A stretch of DNA of 64,000 nt from the NCBI RefSeq assembly GCF_024266585.1, contig NZ_CP100647.1, positions 2,585,001 to 2,649,000 on the forward strand, written 5' to 3'. Positions within the stretch are counted from its first letter, which is position 1, and the number at the start of each line of letters is the position of its first letter. This stretch comes from Xanthomonas sacchari. GTDB taxonomy: Bacteria; Pseudomonadota; Gammaproteobacteria; Xanthomonadales; Xanthomonadaceae. A model generated the notes under the pieces. That model had not been told where the DNA came from, did not search any database, and saw nothing but the letters and a program-made list of their open reading frames with translations. Made by a program: the position numbers and the translations under genes. Shown one piece after another: positions 50,838 to 58,591 of this stretch.

Positions 50838-53800
50838 TCAGGCCGGTTCGGCGCGCGGGCTCTGGTCGGTGGTGAGCGCGGCCGCTGGCGGCGCCACCAG
50901 CGATGCGGCCAGCCCGAGCAGCTTGGCCGGATCCACCGGCTTGCCCAGGTGCGCATCGAAGCCGGCCTCCAGGGCCAGTGCACGATCCTCGCCGCGCACG
51001 TAGGCGGTCAGGGCGATGGCGGGAATACGGCTGGCCGCGCCAGCGCCGCGGGCGCGGATGCTGCGGATCAGGCTGTGGCCGTCGCGGCGCGGCATGCCGA
51101 CGTCGCTGACCAGCAACGCATACGGCCGCTCGCGCAGCAGCGCTTCGGCATCGTCGGCGGACACCGCGGCTTCGACCACGGCGCCGGCTTCCTGCAGGAA
51201 GCGCTGGGTGACGCCGCGCGAATCCATATCGTCGTCCACCACCAGCACGCGCACCCCGTCCAGGCGCACGCCGCCACGCCGCAGCATGCCGCCGGACAGC
51301 GCCACGTCGTCGCGGCGGATCGGGGCCAGGCTCTGCTGATCGTTGCGCGGCAGCAGCAGAGTGAAGGTGGCGCCGAGGCCGACGCCGTCGCTGCTGACCG
51401 ACAACTGTCCCTGGTGTAGTTCGGCCAGTTGCTTGGCGATGGCCAGGCCCAGGCCCAGGCCGCCGGCGCTGCGGGTGCTGCTCGCATCGGCCTGGCGGAA
51501 GCGGTCGAAGACGTGCGGCAGGAACGCCGGGGCGATGCCGACGCCGGTATCGCCGACGGCGATGCGCACGTGGGTGCTGGTGCTGTCCAGGGTGACCGTG
51601 ACCGTGCCGGCGCTGGGGGTGAACTTGATCGCGTTGCCGATCAGGTTGGTCAGCACCTGCTGCAACCGGATCGCATCGCCGAGATAGGGCAGGGCGGTCG
51701 CGTCGTTGGCGACCAGCACGATATCGATGCCCTTGTTCTGCGCGCCGGGGCGGGCCGCATCGATGGTCTCGCTCAGCAGCGCACGCAGGTCCAGGTCGCC
51801 GGCCTCCAGGCGCACCTTGCCGGAGAGGATGGCGCTCATGTCCAGCAGGTCGTCGATGATCTGCGCCTGCGAGTGGGCGCTGCGCTCGATCACCTCCAGG
51901 CCCTTGGCCAGCTCCTTCTCGCGCACCGCCGCGTCCTGCATCAGCCGCGACCAGCCCAGGATCGCGTTGAGCGGCGTGCGCAGTTCGTGGCTGAGCGTGG
52001 CCAGAAATTCGTCCTTCATGCGGCTGGCGCGTTCGGCCTCGCTGCGCGCGCTCTGCTCGGCGGCGAGCAACTGCTGCAGGCGCAGGTCGGTGCCGCGGCG
52101 CTCGATGATGATGCCGGCCAGGTGCGAGGCCGAGCGCGCCAGGTCCTGTTCGTGCGGGTTGGGGTAGTGCACGAACGGGTAGTACATCGCGACCACCCCC
52201 AGCACCTCGCCGTCGCTGGCCAGGATCGGCGTGGAGCAGCAGGCGATGATGTCCGCCTCCAGGGCGGTGGCCAGATACGCCTGCCAATGCGGGTTCACCC
52301 GCACATCGCTGCACAGCACCTGCCGGCGCAGGTAGGCGGCGCGCCCGCAGCAGCCGGTGTCGGGGTCGATCGGCAGGCGTTGCACCGCCTTGCGGAAGCC
52401 TTGCGGCATGCTCGGCGCGGCGCCTTCCAGCAGGCACTGGCGGTGCTCGTCGACCAGCATGATGGTGCAGCGCAGGCCGACATCGCTCTGCGACTCGATG
52501 CCGCGGGCGATCGCATCCAGCACCGCGTTCAACGGCTTGCCGGTGGTGATCATCTCCAGCGCCGCGCGCTCGGCCGCGGTGGCGTTCTCGATGCGCTTGC
52601 GTTCGGAAATGTCCAGCAGCGAGCCGATGAAGCCGAGGAACTGGCCCGACGAACTGAAGCGCGGCGTGGCGGTATCCAGGCACCAGCGGTATTCGCCGTC
52701 GTGGCGGCGCAGGCGGTACTCCAGGGTGTAGGCGCGGCGATCGGCGCAGGCGCGCGCCAGGGTGCGGCCGACCGTGGCCAGGTCGTCGGCATGGATCATT
52801 TCCTGCCAGCCGCTGCCCAGCGCTTCCTGCTCGCTCTGCCCGGTGAACAGGTACCACTGGCGGCTGATGTACTCGCAGTCGCCGTCGGCGTTGGACATCC
52901 AGATCATGACCGGCGCGTTGTCGCACAGCTGGCGGAAGCGCAGTTCGCTTTCCTGCAGGCGTTGCTCGACCAGGCGGCGGTCGTGGATGTCGGTATTGGT
53001 GCCGATCCAGCGCACGACGCGGCCGCTGTCGTCGCGGATCGGCAGGGCGCGGCCGAGGTGCCAGCGGTACTCGCCGTCGTGACGGCGCAGCGGATACTCG
53101 ATTTCGTACGGCTTGCCGCTGCGCAGCGCCTCCGGCCACACCTCCATCACCCGCGCCAGGCCTTCCTCGGTATGCACCTTGCGCCAGCTGTCGTAGCCGG
53201 CCTCGCCGACCGGCAGCCCGGTGTATTCGTACCAGCGGCGGTTGAAGTAGTCGACGTGGCCGTCGGGCGTGGCGGTGAACACGATCTGCGGCATCGCATC
53301 GGCCAGTTCGCGCAGGCGTGCGGCGCTGCTGGCCAGCTCGCCCTGCGCGCCCGCGCGCTCCATCGATTCCCAGCAGCGCGCCGCGACCAGGCGCACCAGT
53401 TCGATCTCGGCCGAGGTCCACACCCGTGGCTGGGCCTGGTGCACTCCGATCGCCGCGACCAGGCGGCCGGCCTTGTGCAGCGGCGCGGTGAGCACCGCGC
53501 GCATGCCCAGGCGACGGTAGTTGGGGTCGTCCGTGCGCATCGGCGGCTGGTGGGTCTCGGTGTCCTGCACCACCCACGGCCGGTTCTCGCGCATGCACTC
53601 CAGCAGGTCGCCGCCGAAGTCGCTGAAGCGCGAGCACCCGGTCAGGTGCTCGGCGCCGTCGACGTAGTCGGCGCGCACGTCGAACGTGTCCTCGTCGGCT
53701 TCGACGATCGCGTAGGCACAGCGGTTGGCGCGCAGATGCTGGCCGAGCAGGGCCGCGCCGGTCTCGCAGATCGCCTCGGTGCTGTGCAGGTTCTGCAGCG

Positions 53801-54683
53801 TGTCCTCGAGCATCAACAGGAAGCTGTCGTGTGCCTGCGCGCGCGCCTGCTCGGTGCGGTCGATGCCGTGCACCAGGATGCCGCTGACCTTCCCCCCGGC
53901 GTCGCGCATCGGCTGGTAGACGCACTCCAGCGTCGTTTCCGAGGCGGCTTCGTGCGGCGTGCGACGCAGGTTGAAGGTCATCGACTCGCCAATGAACGGC
54001 AGGCCGCTGGCGCGCACGTTGTCGAGCAGGCGAATGAAGCCTTCTTGCTGCTGGATTTCCGGGATGGCCTCGGTCAGCGGCCGGCCGACCACCTCGCGCG
54101 GTCCGATCAACTGCTGGTAGCGACGGTTGACCGTCTCGATCACGTAGTCCGGGCCGCGCAGGATCGCCAGCGCCGCGGGCGACTGCTCGAAGGCATCGGC
54201 CATCTGCGCGCGTTGCGCCTCCAGTGCCTTCAGCAGCGCGTCGCGCTCGCGGGCCAGGGTGATCCGCGCAGTGTCCTCGGTACAGACGCACAGCACGCCG
54301 GCGATGCGGCCCTCGTCGTCGAACAGCGGGCTGTAGGAGAAGGTGAAATACACCTGCTCGCTGTAGCCGTTGCGCATCATCGTCAACGGGATATGTTCGT
54401 TCCAGGTCGATTCGCCGCTGGCCAGCACCCGATCGGCCTGCGCGCGGACCTCGGGCCAGACGTCCGGCCACACCTCTTCCATCGGCCGCGCGAAACCCTG
54501 CGGGTGCCGCAGTCCGAGGATCGGCACGTAGGCGTCGTTGTAGAGGTTGAACATGCGCTCGCCCCAGCGCACCGCCATCGGGAATCGCGAGTTCAGGCAG
54601 ATCGACAGCGCGGTCAGCAGGCTCCGCGGCCAATGCTCCATCGGGCCCAGTTCGTGCTTGTGCCAATCAATGGCGCGCAGCAA
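50838..54683 (-). CDS. Large multi-PAS/GAF hybrid sensor histidine kinase
   Basis: About 1281 residues from the first available start, a TTG at 54683. The frame is open for 34 more codons upstream with no ATG, GTG or TTG, yet the residues there (RFPAGSATGALL) look like family sequence, so a rarer start is possible. Domains: an N-terminal PAS-like region (LNSRFPMAVRWGERMFNLYN), PAS, GAF (LTAPLHKAGRLVAAIGVHQA), two PAS (each with LRRHDGEYRW), a second GAF, a HisKA H-box MKDEFLATLSHELRTPLNAI, a HATPase (GGLGLGLAIAKQLAELHQG) and a C-terminal receiver (VLVVDDDMDS, VSDVGMPRRDG). No membrane helices, so it is cytoplasmic. Confidence 0.9.
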   Translation of the reverse strand: MLRAIDWHKHELGPMEHWPRSLLTALSICLNSRFPMAVRWGERMFNLYNDAYVPILGLRHPQGFARPMEEVWPDVWPEVRAQADRVLASGESTWNEHIPLTMMRNGYSEQVYFTFSYSPLFDDEGRIAGVLCVCTEDTARITLARERDALLKALEAQRAQMADAFEQSPAALAILRGPDYVIETVNRRYQQLIGPREVVGRPLTEAIPEIQQQEGFIRLLDNVRASGLPFIGESMTFNLRRTPHEAASETTLECVYQPMRDAGGKVSGILVHGIDRTEQARAQAHDSFLLMLEDTLQNLHSTEAICETGAALLGQHLRANRCAYAIVEADEDTFDVRADYVDGAEHLTGCSRFSDFGGDLLECMRENRPWVVQDTETHQPPMRTDDPNYRRLGMRAVLTAPLHKAGRLVAAIGVHQAQPRVWTSAEIELVRLVAARCWESMERAGAQGELASSAARLRELADAMPQIVFTATPDGHVDYFNRRWYEYTGLPVGEAGYDSWRKVHTEEGLARVMEVWPEALRSGKPYEIEYPLRRHDGEYRWHLGRALPIRDDSGRVVRWIGTNTDIHDRRLVEQRLQESELRFRQLCDNAPVMIWMSNADGDCEYISRQWYLFTGQSEQEALGSGWQEMIHADDLATVGRTLARACADRRAYTLEYRLRRHDGEYRWCLDTATPRFSSSGQFLGFIGSLLDISERKRIENATAAERAALEMITTGKPLNAVLDAIARGIESQSDVGLRCTIMLVDEHRQCLLEGAAPSMPQGFRKAVQRLPIDPDTGCCGRAAYLRRQVLCSDVRVNPHWQAYLATALEADIIACCSTPILASDGEVLGVVAMYYPFVHYPNPHEQDLARSASHLAGIIIERRGTDLRLQQLLAAEQSARSEAERASRMKDEFLATLSHELRTPLNAILGWSRLMQDAAVREKELAKGLEVIERSAHSQAQIIDDLLDMSAILSGKVRLEAGDLDLRALLSETIDAARPGAQNKGIDIVLVANDATALPYLGDAIRLQQVLTNLIGNAIKFTPSAGTVTVTLDSTSTHVRIAVGDTGVGIAPAFLPHVFDRFRQADASSTRSAGGLGLGLAIAKQLAELHQGQLSVSSDGVGLGATFTLLLPRNDQQSLAPIRRDDVALSGGMLRRGGVRLDGVRVLVVDDDMDSRGVTQRFLQEAGAVVEAAVSADDAEALLRERPYALLVSDVGMPRRDGHSLIRSIRARGAGAASRIPAIALTAYVRGEDRALALEAGFDAHLGKPVDPAKLLGLAASLVAPPAAALTTDQSPRAEPA

Positions 54684-54798
54684 GGCTCCCGTGGCGCTGC
54701 CGGCCGGAAACCGGACAGGAGGCGGCGAACAGTCCTTGGCGTTGATGGCTGAATCCCTCGAATCATTCCGCCAGGCGGCGGGCTACAGCCGAGGATTC

Positions 54799-55179
54799 TC
54801 AGGGGCGTGCGGTCATCTTGGCGTGAGCGTCCTGCAACGCCCGGATCAACTGCTCTGACAGATACGGCTTGGTCAGCACCACGCCGGCGGCAAAGCCGGG
54901 GGGCAGAGCGTCGGCGGCCACGCCGGTGGCGAGCACGAAGGGAGTGCCGCGTTCGCTCAACGCCCTGGCCACCGGCTCGCTGGTCTCGCCAGCGGAGAGC
55001 CGGAAGTCGAGCACGGCCCGGTCGGGGCGTTCGCTGTCGATCAGTGCAAGGGCGTGCTGCACGCTGGCGGCGATGCCGACCACCTCGGCACCGGCCTGGG
55101 CAAGCTGCAACTCCAGCAGCGTGGCGTTCATCTCGTCGTTCTCGACCACCAGGATACGCAGGCCCCGCAATGCCGACAT
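54799..55179 (-). CDS. Single-domain response regulator
   Basis: 126 residues that are only a receiver: LRILVVENDEMNATLLELQL with the acidic pocket, the phospho-acceptor Asp in RAVLDFRLSAG, the Thr position in FVLATGVAADALP and the conserved Lys in VLTKPYLSEQL. No output domain. It precedes the giant hybrid kinase on the same strand with about 115 bp between, so it may be an intermediate or sink for that kinase. Confidence 0.9.
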   Translation of the reverse strand: MSALRGLRILVVENDEMNATLLELQLAQAGAEVVGIAASVQHALALIDSERPDRAVLDFRLSAGETSEPVARALSERGTPFVLATGVAADALPPGFAAGVVLTKPYLSEQLIRALQDAHAKMTARP

Positions 55180-55305
55180 CGCTTGCTCGTTAAGGTTTGG
55201 GAACGGAAAGTATAGCGGCCCCCCCGCCGCCGCCGCCTAGACAAATGGGGCAGGAAGATGAAGCGTTTACCTGTGATCGGCGCCAACCGGCGCGCGGCGG
55301 CCGCG

Positions 55306-55335
55306 CAAAAAACAAACGGCAGCCGAAGCTGCCGT
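55306..55335 (-). terminator. Rho-independent terminator of tRNA-Leu
   Basis: On the minus strand: ACGGCAGC-TTCG-GCTGCCGT followed by TTGTTTTTT. The 8-bp stem (55316-55323 with 55328-55335), UUCG tetraloop and T-run form a textbook terminator, beginning 7 bp after the tRNA CCA end. Confidence 0.9.
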
Positions 55336-55341
55336 CAGTCC

Positions 55342-55428
55342 TGGTGCCGAAGGTGGGACTCGAACCCACACGCTTTTAAGGGCGGCGGATTTTGAGTCCG
55401 CTGCGTCTACCGATTCCGCCACTTCGGC
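55342..55428 (-). tRNA. tRNA-Leu(CAA)
   Basis: 87 nt with encoded CCA. The acceptor stem begins GCCGAAG and closes with CTTCGGC before ACCA; the anticodon stem-loop GCGGA-CTCAAAA-TCCGC has CAA at the anticodon; a long variable arm of the Leu type follows; the T-loop is GGGTTCGAGTCCC. Confidence 0.96.
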
Positions 55429-55794
55429 GCGGCCGCGGAGTATAGCCGACTGTGCGGCCGTGCCGCCAGCGCCTCTGTACTCGCTGTCGTCAGGGCAGGG
55501 CGGGGGGGAGAGTTGGCGGTGGGCGTGGCGTGCTTGAACACTTATGTAGAGATGCAGTGCCACGTCGCGAGATGCCTGCGTGCGCGCCGCCGCGTTGTGC
55601 CGATATCGGCAGTCGCCAGTGATGGGCGACGGCAGGCTGCGCCGGCGCGCGGACACCGCATGTCGTGACGTCCTCAGGCCGCGCCCACCGTGGGACATTG
55701 AGGTACATAGGCCGCGCAATGCAGGCGCGTGCGCGCATTCGGCCACATGTCGCGAGGGCATTTGCGGCGTCGCCAACGTTGCGCAAAAAAACGC
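55429..55794. other. Intergenic stretch without a gene
   Basis: About 370 bp between the outward-facing tRNA-Leu and the tRNA-Ala promoter. It contains a G-run (CGGGGGGGAGAG near 55501) and no convincing reading frame: translations on both strands are Arg/Ala/Cys-rich composition artefacts. No additional RNA gene seen. Confidence 0.5.
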
Positions 55795-55823
55795 TTGCGT
55801 GTGCCGATCACGATCGTTAATAT
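55795..55823 (+). promoter_or_regulatory. Probable promoter of the first tRNA-Ala
   Basis: TTGCGT (55795-55800) and TAATAT (55818-55823) are 17 bp apart and end 19 bp before the tRNA. The region is locally AT-rich. Confidence 0.45.
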
Positions 55824-55842
55824 TCCGCTCCTCGCAGCACGT

Positions 55843-55918
<76 letters not shown>

Positions 55919-55963
55919 ACTTTTCGGACGTAGGCCTGTCCGCAAAGCGACATCGTTAACAGC

Positions 55964-56039
55964 GTCCCCATCGTCTAGAGGCCTAGGACATCACCCTTTC
56001 ACGGTGGCGACCGGGGTTCGAATCCCCGTGGGGACGCCA
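55964..56039 (+). tRNA. tRNA-Glu(TTC), copy 1
   Basis: 76 nt with encoded CCA. GTCCCCATCGTCTAGAGGCC start; the anticodon loop CTTTCAC gives TTC; the T-arm is CGGGGTTCGAATCCCCG. It lies 45 bp after tRNA-Ala in one transcript. Confidence 0.97.
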
Positions 56040-56100
56040 ATTTGCAGGAATTCCTCGCGCGCATCCGGGTTCGGCTCTGCCAAACCAATGAGTGCGGGGT

Positions 56101-56129
56101 TTGTACATCGGAAGAAAGTCGGGTATGAT
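56101..56129 (+). promoter_or_regulatory. Probable promoter of the second tRNA-Ala
   Basis: TTGTAC (56101-56106) and TATGAT (56124-56129) are 17 bp apart and end 21 bp before the second tRNA-Ala. This suggests the second pair can be transcribed on its own. Confidence 0.45.
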
Positions 56130-56150
56130 TCCGCTTCTGCCAGTACACGT

Positions 56151-56226
<76 letters not shown>

Positions 56227-56270
56227 ACTTTTCGGACATAGGCCGTCCGCAAAGCAACATCGTTATCTGC

Positions 56271-56346
56271 GTCCCCATCGTCTAGAGGCCTAGGACATCA
56301 CCCTTTCACGGTGGCGACCGGGGTTCGAATCCCCGTGGGGACGCCA
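56271..56346 (+). tRNA. tRNA-Glu(TTC), copy 2
   Basis: 76 nt, identical to copy 1, anticodon TTC, encoded CCA. It is followed at once by a terminator. Confidence 0.97.
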
Positions 56347-56356
56347 CTTTTCGGAA

Positions 56357-56383
56357 ACACCCGGCATTGCCGGGTGTTTTTTT
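56357..56383 (+). terminator. Rho-independent terminator of the tRNA cluster
   Basis: ACACCCGGC-ATT-GCCGGGTGT followed by six more Ts: a 9-bp GC-rich stem with 3-nt loop, 10 bp after the last tRNA. Confidence 0.93.
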
Positions 56384-56526
56384 GTGCGTGCTGTAGCCGT
56401 GGGCGATGAACGGAAGAGGGCTGCAGAGTGTGTATTGGTCGCGGCTGGATCGCCTGATGCTTCGAGCGATGGGCCTGCTTCTCCTTTCCTGCTTGCCTCC
56501 ATGGTCTGCGAGGCTGCGCCCGTACC

Positions 56527-56718
56527 CTCACCCCTCTACCGGAGGGAGAGGGAGTTTGGCTTGTCGCTTCTCCCTCCGGGAGAAGCTGCCCCGAAGGGGC
56601 GGATGAGGGGCCGGCCGCTCATCATCATTCCGACCGTGCGGACATGCGCCGTGTACCCCGATGGCACTTGGCTGCGCGCGTCCCCTCAGCCCAACCCCTC
56701 TCCCGATGGGAGAGGGGC
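56527..56718. repeat. Block of short inverted repeats (REP-like composite)
   Basis: Contains CTTCTCCC-TCC-GGGAGAAG (about 56567-56585), GCCCC-GAA-GGGGC just after it, and CCCCTCTCCC-GAT-GGGAGAGGGG (56695-56717, perfect 10-bp arms). The flanks CCCTCACCCC and GGATGAGGGG repeat the theme in opposite orientations. This is the layout of Xanthomonas-type intergenic repeats. The block encodes the extra C-terminus of the adjacent lipoprotein. Confidence 0.7.
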
Positions 56719-58591
56719 TATAGCGCAGTAACCGGCGGATCTGCCGGATCGCCTCGGGTGTCCGCTGCACGCTGTGCCCCGAAACAATCACTGTCTCCGA
56801 GGCGGCGCCGGATAGGTGGGCGCTCCAATACGGCACGATGCCGTCGCTGGACTGCGCCAGCGGCACGCGCGGATCCTCACGCCCGATGATCGAGTGGTAG
56901 GTCACCTGCGCTGAGATCGGCAGCTGCGCCGCGGCGCGGAGGAAGGGATCGCGGTCGCTGAGGCTGTCGATGCTGTTGGGCAGCGTGCCGAGCATGTCCT
57001 TGCCGGCGATGTCCCGGAACTGATCGAGGACGCGCCGGGGCAGGCCGACCAGGGCGCGCGCCAGTTCGCCGAGCGTGCCGCCGGCCTCCGGTGTGCCACG
57101 ATGCGGGGTGGCCAGGAAGATCGCCTCGGACACTTCCGGCATCGGCGCGAAATGCAGCATGGGGCCGAGCCTGGCCTGCAGCGCCTGGCGTGCCTTCGGC
57201 TGCAGCGCCGCCTCGTCGAACAGGGTGCGCCACAGGCGATCGCCGTCGCTGGAGGACACCAGCAAGCGCGCCAGCACGCCGCCCATACTGTGCCCGATCA
57301 GCACCATGTCGTGTGCGGAGACGCTGCGGCGCTGCGGATCGAGTCGGTCCAGGGTCTGCTCCAGCGCAGTGCGAACCTGCAGGTGGGTGTAGGGAATCGG
57401 CAGGTTGGTCGGGTAGTACACCAGCCAGATCTGGTAGCGCTCGCGCACGCGCGGATCGCCGAGCAGGTCGTTGGCCAGGTTCACCCAGGCCTCCGGGCTG
57501 CTGGCCAGCCCATGCAGCAGCACCAGCACGCGCCGGTTCGGATCGTAGGGCTGGGTCAGGAACACATGCGGCCGGTCGATGCCGTGGCCCAGGCCGAGCA
57601 GCGTGCGCAGCGATTGCGCGGCGAAACCGGCGTGCGCCATCCAGACGCCGTAGCCGGCGCTGAAGTTGGCGGCCAGTGGCACGTCGACACCGCCCACCGC
57701 CACCCGCTCGTGGAGCGAAGGGTCGTGGACGTCCACGCGCGCGCGACGCGTGGCCAACACTTCTTGGAGGGAGTGGCCGTCGAAGCGCAGCACCACCGTG
57801 AGGTTGGGCATGGGCATGTCGCTGTAGGCGGGAGTTGTGTCGGCGCCGTCGATGGCATCCGCCGCTGGCGGCGTCAGGACCGCGACCATTTCCGCGCCGA
57901 ACCCGTCGCGCCGATACACGCTGCGCAAGCCGTCGAAGCGCAGGCCGCTGGCCGCCAGCATCGCCTCGGGCATCGGCATGTCCTGCGGGCTGCCGACGCC
58001 GCTGGCATCCAGCGTCACTGTCCAGTCGGGCAGGGCGGCGATCGGCGCATCGGCGTCGTGGGTGGCGGGCGGATGCCGCTGGTAGCGCGCGAACAACGCG
58101 GTCACTGCCTGCTGCACGGCATAGTTGTAATAGTCACGTACCTGGGTCTGGCGTTCCTCGAAGGCGCGGTCGCTGGGCGTGCGCCCACCGAAAAACAGAT
58201 AGGCGTAGGCGTAGCGCGCGGTTTGCAGCCAGGCGGTCAGGGTGGCATCGCTGTCCGGTTGTTGCCTGGCGGCCCGTTGCGCGGCGAGGAGCGACAGCTC
58301 CGCCGACGTGGCCAGGGCGCGTTCCTGGTCCACGTCGGCGCTGCCGAGCAACTGGTCGATGCACGGCTGCACTTTTGCCGTGCAGCCTGTCGCGTCGAGG
58401 CCGGCGACGTTCAGCGTCTGCAGGGCCGCGTCGCTGGGGCGCGCGGCGCTCAGCGCATCGCCACGCTTGGCCTGGATGTAGTGCGCCGCATCCACGCGTT
58501 GCAGGGTGACGCTGGCGCAGCCGCCGGCGCACAGCGCCAGTCCCAGCACCACGCAGGCCAGGCCCACGCGACGCCAGCGTCGCCACTTCAT
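56528..58591 (-). CDS. Outer-membrane-type lipoprotein with alpha/beta hydrolase (lipase-like) domain
   Basis: 687 residues. The signal peptide ends in a lipobox (VLGLALCAGGC), so it is lipid-anchored. The N-terminal 330 residues are unrecognised; the C-terminal half is a hydrolase: VLVLLHGLASSPEAWVNLAN, then the nucleophile elbow VLIGHSMGGVLARLL (GHSMG), SSDGIVPYWSAHL with the acid, and VSGHSVQRTPEAI with the His. Homologous sequence probably ends near IRQIRRLLRY. The last 63 residues (from SPSPIGRGVGLRG) are encoded by the repeat block. It starts by a 4-bp overlap with the RND pump gene. Confidence 0.85.
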   Translation of the reverse strand: MKWRRWRRVGLACVVLGLALCAGGCASVTLQRVDAAHYIQAKRGDALSAARPSDAALQTLNVAGLDATGCTAKVQPCIDQLLGSADVDQERALATSAELSLLAAQRAARQQPDSDATLTAWLQTARYAYAYLFFGGRTPSDRAFEERQTQVRDYYNYAVQQAVTALFARYQRHPPATHDADAPIAALPDWTVTLDASGVGSPQDMPMPEAMLAASGLRFDGLRSVYRRDGFGAEMVAVLTPPAADAIDGADTTPAYSDMPMPNLTVVLRFDGHSLQEVLATRRARVDVHDPSLHERVAVGGVDVPLAANFSAGYGVWMAHAGFAAQSLRTLLGLGHGIDRPHVFLTQPYDPNRRVLVLLHGLASSPEAWVNLANDLLGDPRVRERYQIWLVYYPTNLPIPYTHLQVRTALEQTLDRLDPQRRSVSAHDMVLIGHSMGGVLARLLVSSSDGDRLWRTLFDEAALQPKARQALQARLGPMLHFAPMPEVSEAIFLATPHRGTPEAGGTLGELARALVGLPRRVLDQFRDIAGKDMLGTLPNSIDSLSDRDPFLRAAAQLPISAQVTYHSIIGREDPRVPLAQSSDGIVPYWSAHLSGAASETVIVSGHSVQRTPEAIRQIRRLLRYSPSPIGRGVGLRGRAQPSAIGVHGACPHGRNDDERPAPHPPLRGSFSRREKRQAKLPLPPVEG

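Noticed and set aside
51429-54752. 1107-codon plus-strand open frame across the hybrid-kinase gene
   Set aside because: It is antisense to a gene with clear PAS, GAF, HisKA, HATPase and receiver motifs. The translation is His/Arg/Gln/Ala/Val-rich with no recognisable fold, a typical GC-rich antisense artefact.
56527-56718. CRISPR-like repeats
   Set aside because: The repeats are palindromes of different sequence with irregular spacing, not a direct repeat-spacer array, and no cas genes are present.
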